NCBI GenBank assembly: GCA_034509755.1
Contig: CM067559.1
Span: 16,784,501-16,848,500 of the forward strand
Reading direction: 5' to 3'
From: Anisodus tanguticus
Lineage: Eukaryota; Streptophyta; Magnoliopsida; Solanales; Solanaceae
Length of the DNA: 64,000 bases
Both the position numbers and the translations under genes were made by a program. Within the stretch, counting starts at the first letter, position 1. Each line of letters opens with the position of its first letter. Below the pieces are notes generated by a model. The model searched no databases. It saw only the letters and a list, made by a program, of their open reading frames with translations, and had not been told where the DNA came from. This document shows positions 61,095 through 64,000 of this stretch, piece after piece.

Positions 61095-61272
61095 ATTAAT
61101 TCCCTTTTTTCTGAAAAAAAAAGGAAAACTGAATAAATACACACAAAAAAACTGATACGTATTACAGGTACCCAAAAATCTAAGTAAAATAAAGGGGATG
61201 TACCTGGGAAACAAACTTCAAGTTGATAGTAGTACACTACTTTTTGTGAATTGACCTACATGAGATAAAGGA

Positions 61273-61282
61273 CTATTTATAG
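61273..61282 (-). promoter_or_regulatory. TATA box of the dioxygenase gene
   Basis: The minus strand reads CTATAAATAG, a canonical plant TATA box about 180 bp upstream of the start codon. Transcription would begin near 61240, giving a leader of roughly 145 bases with no intervening exon needed. Confidence 0.7.
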
Positions 61283-61585
61283 GGTAGAGAATTGCACAAC
61301 ACATCCTCCAAGTGTTTGAAAATTTACCCTTAACAAATCCAACGTTTCACACATACGGTTACTAAACACCTTGTTTGTTTGTTGGTAATAACATGATTTA
61401 ATACTATATACATAAAATTGTCATTACAAAACATTAGAGGTGTCACTTAAGACACAGGTTTATAAAACTGGCAAAATAATCACATATGATCCTGTTAAGA
61501 CTACTGAATTAACAAATAAAGGCGGAACTGATAAGTGTGTACGTTTTAGAACGTCAAGGTTGGCCCGATATGTTTTATTCCTTAC

Positions 61586-61830
61586 AGTTATAGTACTCCT
61601 TCCGGTCCACTTCACTTGTTCGACTGTCGTCATTATTAAAAGTAGATTGTCTAAAATAGTTGTCATGTTAAAAAAATAAGAGATAATTATCATTATTTCC
61701 TACTTCTCAAATTATTTGTTGTGGTTACTAAAAATAGTCGTCTCAAATTATTTGTTTTTTTAAAAGTTCAAGACATAATTATTTATTTTTTCTCCATTTT
61801 AACTTTAATATAATTTTATCATTAATGGAG
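61586..61830. mobile_element. Partial Stowaway-like repeat upstream of the dioxygenase
   Basis: Begins TACTCCTTCCGGTCCACTTC, the usual left end of a Stowaway family. TCTCAAATTATTTGTT occurs twice (about 61703 and 61740). The right end was not identified. Frames on both strands (61440-61693) only cross it. Confidence 0.5.
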
Positions 61831-61907
61831 ATGACACTAAACATTTAATGTAGACAGATTATAACTTAAACATAAATAAGAATAATGCCCTTGATTATTT
61901 TCATTTC

Positions 61908-62350
61908 TGATAGAGAATAATTCCCTTGATTATTTTCATTAATGAAAGAGGTATATATACAAATATACAATATCTACTTATGAAAATAAATCTACCTTTT
62001 CCTACTATAATTCTAATAGTTTTTCCTAATACAAGACTAATACCATAATTACACTTGCACAAGAATTCAACAACTATGGTAAGTTAATATACAAAATTCA
62101 TTCCTTTGATACACACGGCTTTGGGATTTGTCCGTGTATATCATGACACGACTCTATCACACCCCCACAGTCATAGCGGGCGGTTGTCATACGCTGAGAC
62201 TGTGGGTTTTCTACGAAGTTGGAATAGTTGCTAAATAATTTTTCAGACAAAGTGTTGAATTTAGAGGACATGCCATTTGGATGCCCAACCTTACTAAGCG
62301 AGGTTCTGTCTCGCTCTAGGCTTCGCTTAGCGAGCTCCCCTGTCCATTTC
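61908..62350 (-). mobile_element. Truncated copia element related to E (3' LTR and RNase H tail)
   Basis: Reading minus: a piece of RNase H C-terminus (about 62350-62170), a purine-rich tract GACTGTGGGGGTG, then a ~252-bp LTR (62159-61908) starting TGATAGAGTC and ending TTATTCTCTATCA. The tail matches element E's LTR (GAAAATAATCAAGG(G/A), ATAGGAAAAGG-like, CCATAAT blocks). Everything upstream is lost. The 84-codon frame 62098-62352 is this fragment and not a gene. Confidence 0.65.
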
Positions 62351-62721
62351 ACACTTAGCTAAAATTTTGTTTTTTCAACTTTGGATGACATCGTCAAGTA
62401 AAATGGCAATAACACCTAGAACAGAGCTCCGTTGGAGCTCCACAATATATGGTTTGAAAGGTAGTTCAAAAATCTACAACTTTCATGTTTTGAGGTTTTC
62501 AAAATGCACAACTTACGATGGTGTTATGCTCATTTGAAGTGGGCCCTCGTGAAAACTCACCTGAAAATATGCTTAGTAGGGTAGTTTTCGACTATACTTT
62601 GCCCAAAGACTTTTCTTATACCTTGATTAGTTTTCAAAACACTTCCAATACTCTTCATATTGGTTCCATTATGTTTCCATCATATGGGTCAAACCTTAGC
62701 CTGAAGGTATGAGGTGTTACA
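62351..62721 (-). repeat. Probable Ty3-type LTR fragment
   Basis: On the minus strand it begins TGTAACACCTCATACC at 62721, the style of many Ty3 LTR starts in this window. The other end runs into the copia fragment without a recognisable border. A 64-codon plus-strand frame (62518-62712) lies entirely in it. Confidence 0.4.
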
Positions 62722-64000
62722 GAATGCCATTTATGACACTTGTTTTCCTTATTTTTATTGGGAAGTCATTTTTTCCTCAATTTTAAGTAACTTATTTTTA
62801 TTTCCAAAATTTTTGATGAAATGACCATGAGAAAGTTGAAAAATATTTTCTCCATCAGTCAATGAAGTAGGTAAAAGAATTTAATTTCTCAAAAAACGTC
62901 ATGCTTTTAATTAAATTTGTCACATTGCTACGGTTCTTTCACGTTTACTACCAATAATGCTCCTTCAATAAATTGAGTCAGGACAAGTTTGGTTGGAGAA
63001 CAAGTTATTTCAGAATAATTATTTTAGAATTAGTTATCTGAAAATTGTATCCCATCTTAATGTGGGATAAAAATGACACTACATCCCGAAATAATTAATT
63101 TTGAAATTATTTATCTTGAAATTTTATCTCAACCAAACGTGAGATTTCATTCCAAATTAATTTGTCCCTATATCCATCGTACCAAACGAGGTTTTAGTCT
63201 CTAACTTTAGTATAATTATATTAATATATTAGTCCTTATTTTATTCAAGAAAGCCTATTTTACCTTCACATCAAGGCCGGCTCACCGGGGAAGCCACTAA
63301 AGTAATTGCTCTATTCCCCTCCCGCCATCCCCGCAAATTCAAGGCCCCATATGTTTTATTAATTAATATTATATATATTATGAAATTATTATTATTAAAA
63401 TGATACTAGATTTATGTTCCTTTTCAAATATGATAGAGGTTATTTAAATAAATAGTTGAATTTCATAAATAATTATTTGATCATGAACAAGAAATAGAAA
63501 CAAAGTCTCTTGTAGTATCTTTTAGAGTTTATTATTTCTAACAAGGTGTGGATCAATTTATTTCACTTTAATTTAAACTAGATTTGAACCAAATATATGA
63601 AATTACTTTAACATCTACGTCGTAGTACAAAATTGAGATCATTAAATAATGAGAATTTATGAAAATATTTTATTAACGGTTCCATACTCTTAGTTTGAGT
63701 TGCCTGGCGAATTACTTCCTTCTCAAGTACCACCAACAAGAATTGTGATGACACTGCGCAAGGAGAGACGTCCTGGCCCGACCCAGATATCCTCATTTTT
63801 GACGAAGTTTGATTCGGCATCAAGTTAGTATTATAACATATTACATACCTTCTGATTATTATAATGTACTCGTACTTAATGTAATTTTGTTGGTTATGTA
63901 AAGCACGTACGGGAATATTAAATAACTATTACAGTGATCGAAAGGATAAACAACAAAGATTACAACAAGTTGTCAATCTCTAGATCTTTAGTTAGAACTT
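62722..64000. other. Intergenic DNA with one small hairpin MITE
   Basis: A ~152-bp inverted repeat at 62987-63138 has ends GTTTGGTTG / CAACCAAAC and a central CCCATCTTAATGTGGG hairpin, consistent with a MITE. No target duplication was established. The rest is AT-rich with no gene seen; a 71-codon minus frame at 63608-63823 has no recognisable domain. Confidence 0.45.

Overview
This window is plant nuclear DNA: AT-rich, with long retrotransposon blocks, many MITEs and one intron-containing gene. The single convincing host gene is a complete four-exon minus-strand 2-oxoglutarate/Fe(II) dioxygenase (58411-61094, 335 aa) whose closest remembered relatives are hyoscyamine 6-beta-hydroxylase-like enzymes. 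That gene, together with Stowaway and SINE-like repeats of a Solanaceae type, points to a nightshade-family genome. The species cannot be named from the sequence.

Layout. 1-2500: AT-rich intergenic DNA with a hAT-like element (605-1598, TSD TGCTTGCT) and a Stowaway MITE (1848-2063). 2640-5491: a 3'-truncated Ty1/copia element (F) whose gag-pol stays in one frame but carries in-frame stops. 5820-10090: a possible long TIR element holding unrecognised segments and a 1.45-kb foldback (8094-9546). 10187-11660: a 94-bp tandem duplication and a LINE endonuclease fragment.

12378-35001: Ty3 chromovirus A (minus strand, perfect TSD GTATT). Its 5' LTR was split by Ty3 element B (21090-32859), and B was in turn invaded or recombined with Ty3 element C (25062-32580). 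A itself seems to sit inside an older hAT-like element (11770-35367). 35680-56692: Ty1/copia element D (plus strand). Copia E (40322-45645, TSD GCTTG) interrupts its RNase H region. A solo Ty3 LTR G (46273-56615, TSD TGTAT) interrupts its 3' LTR, and G is itself split by a gag-pol-less LTR element H (47918-56282). About 44 kb (12378-56697) is therefore two adjacent stacks of nested insertions, with four levels visible through matching LTR ends and target-site duplications.

56693-58045: a Ty3 remnant (possible integrase tail, polypurine tract, LTR). 58411-61300: the dioxygenase gene with a TATA box, and with MITEs in all three introns (Tourist-like with a CACTA MITE inside it; Stowaway plus SINE-like; hAT-like). 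61586-62721: truncated Stowaway-like, copia and gypsy-LTR fragments. 62722-64000: intergenic with one small hairpin MITE.

No tRNA, rRNA or CRISPR was found. No retroelement here has an uninterrupted gag-pol, so none looks autonomous as read.
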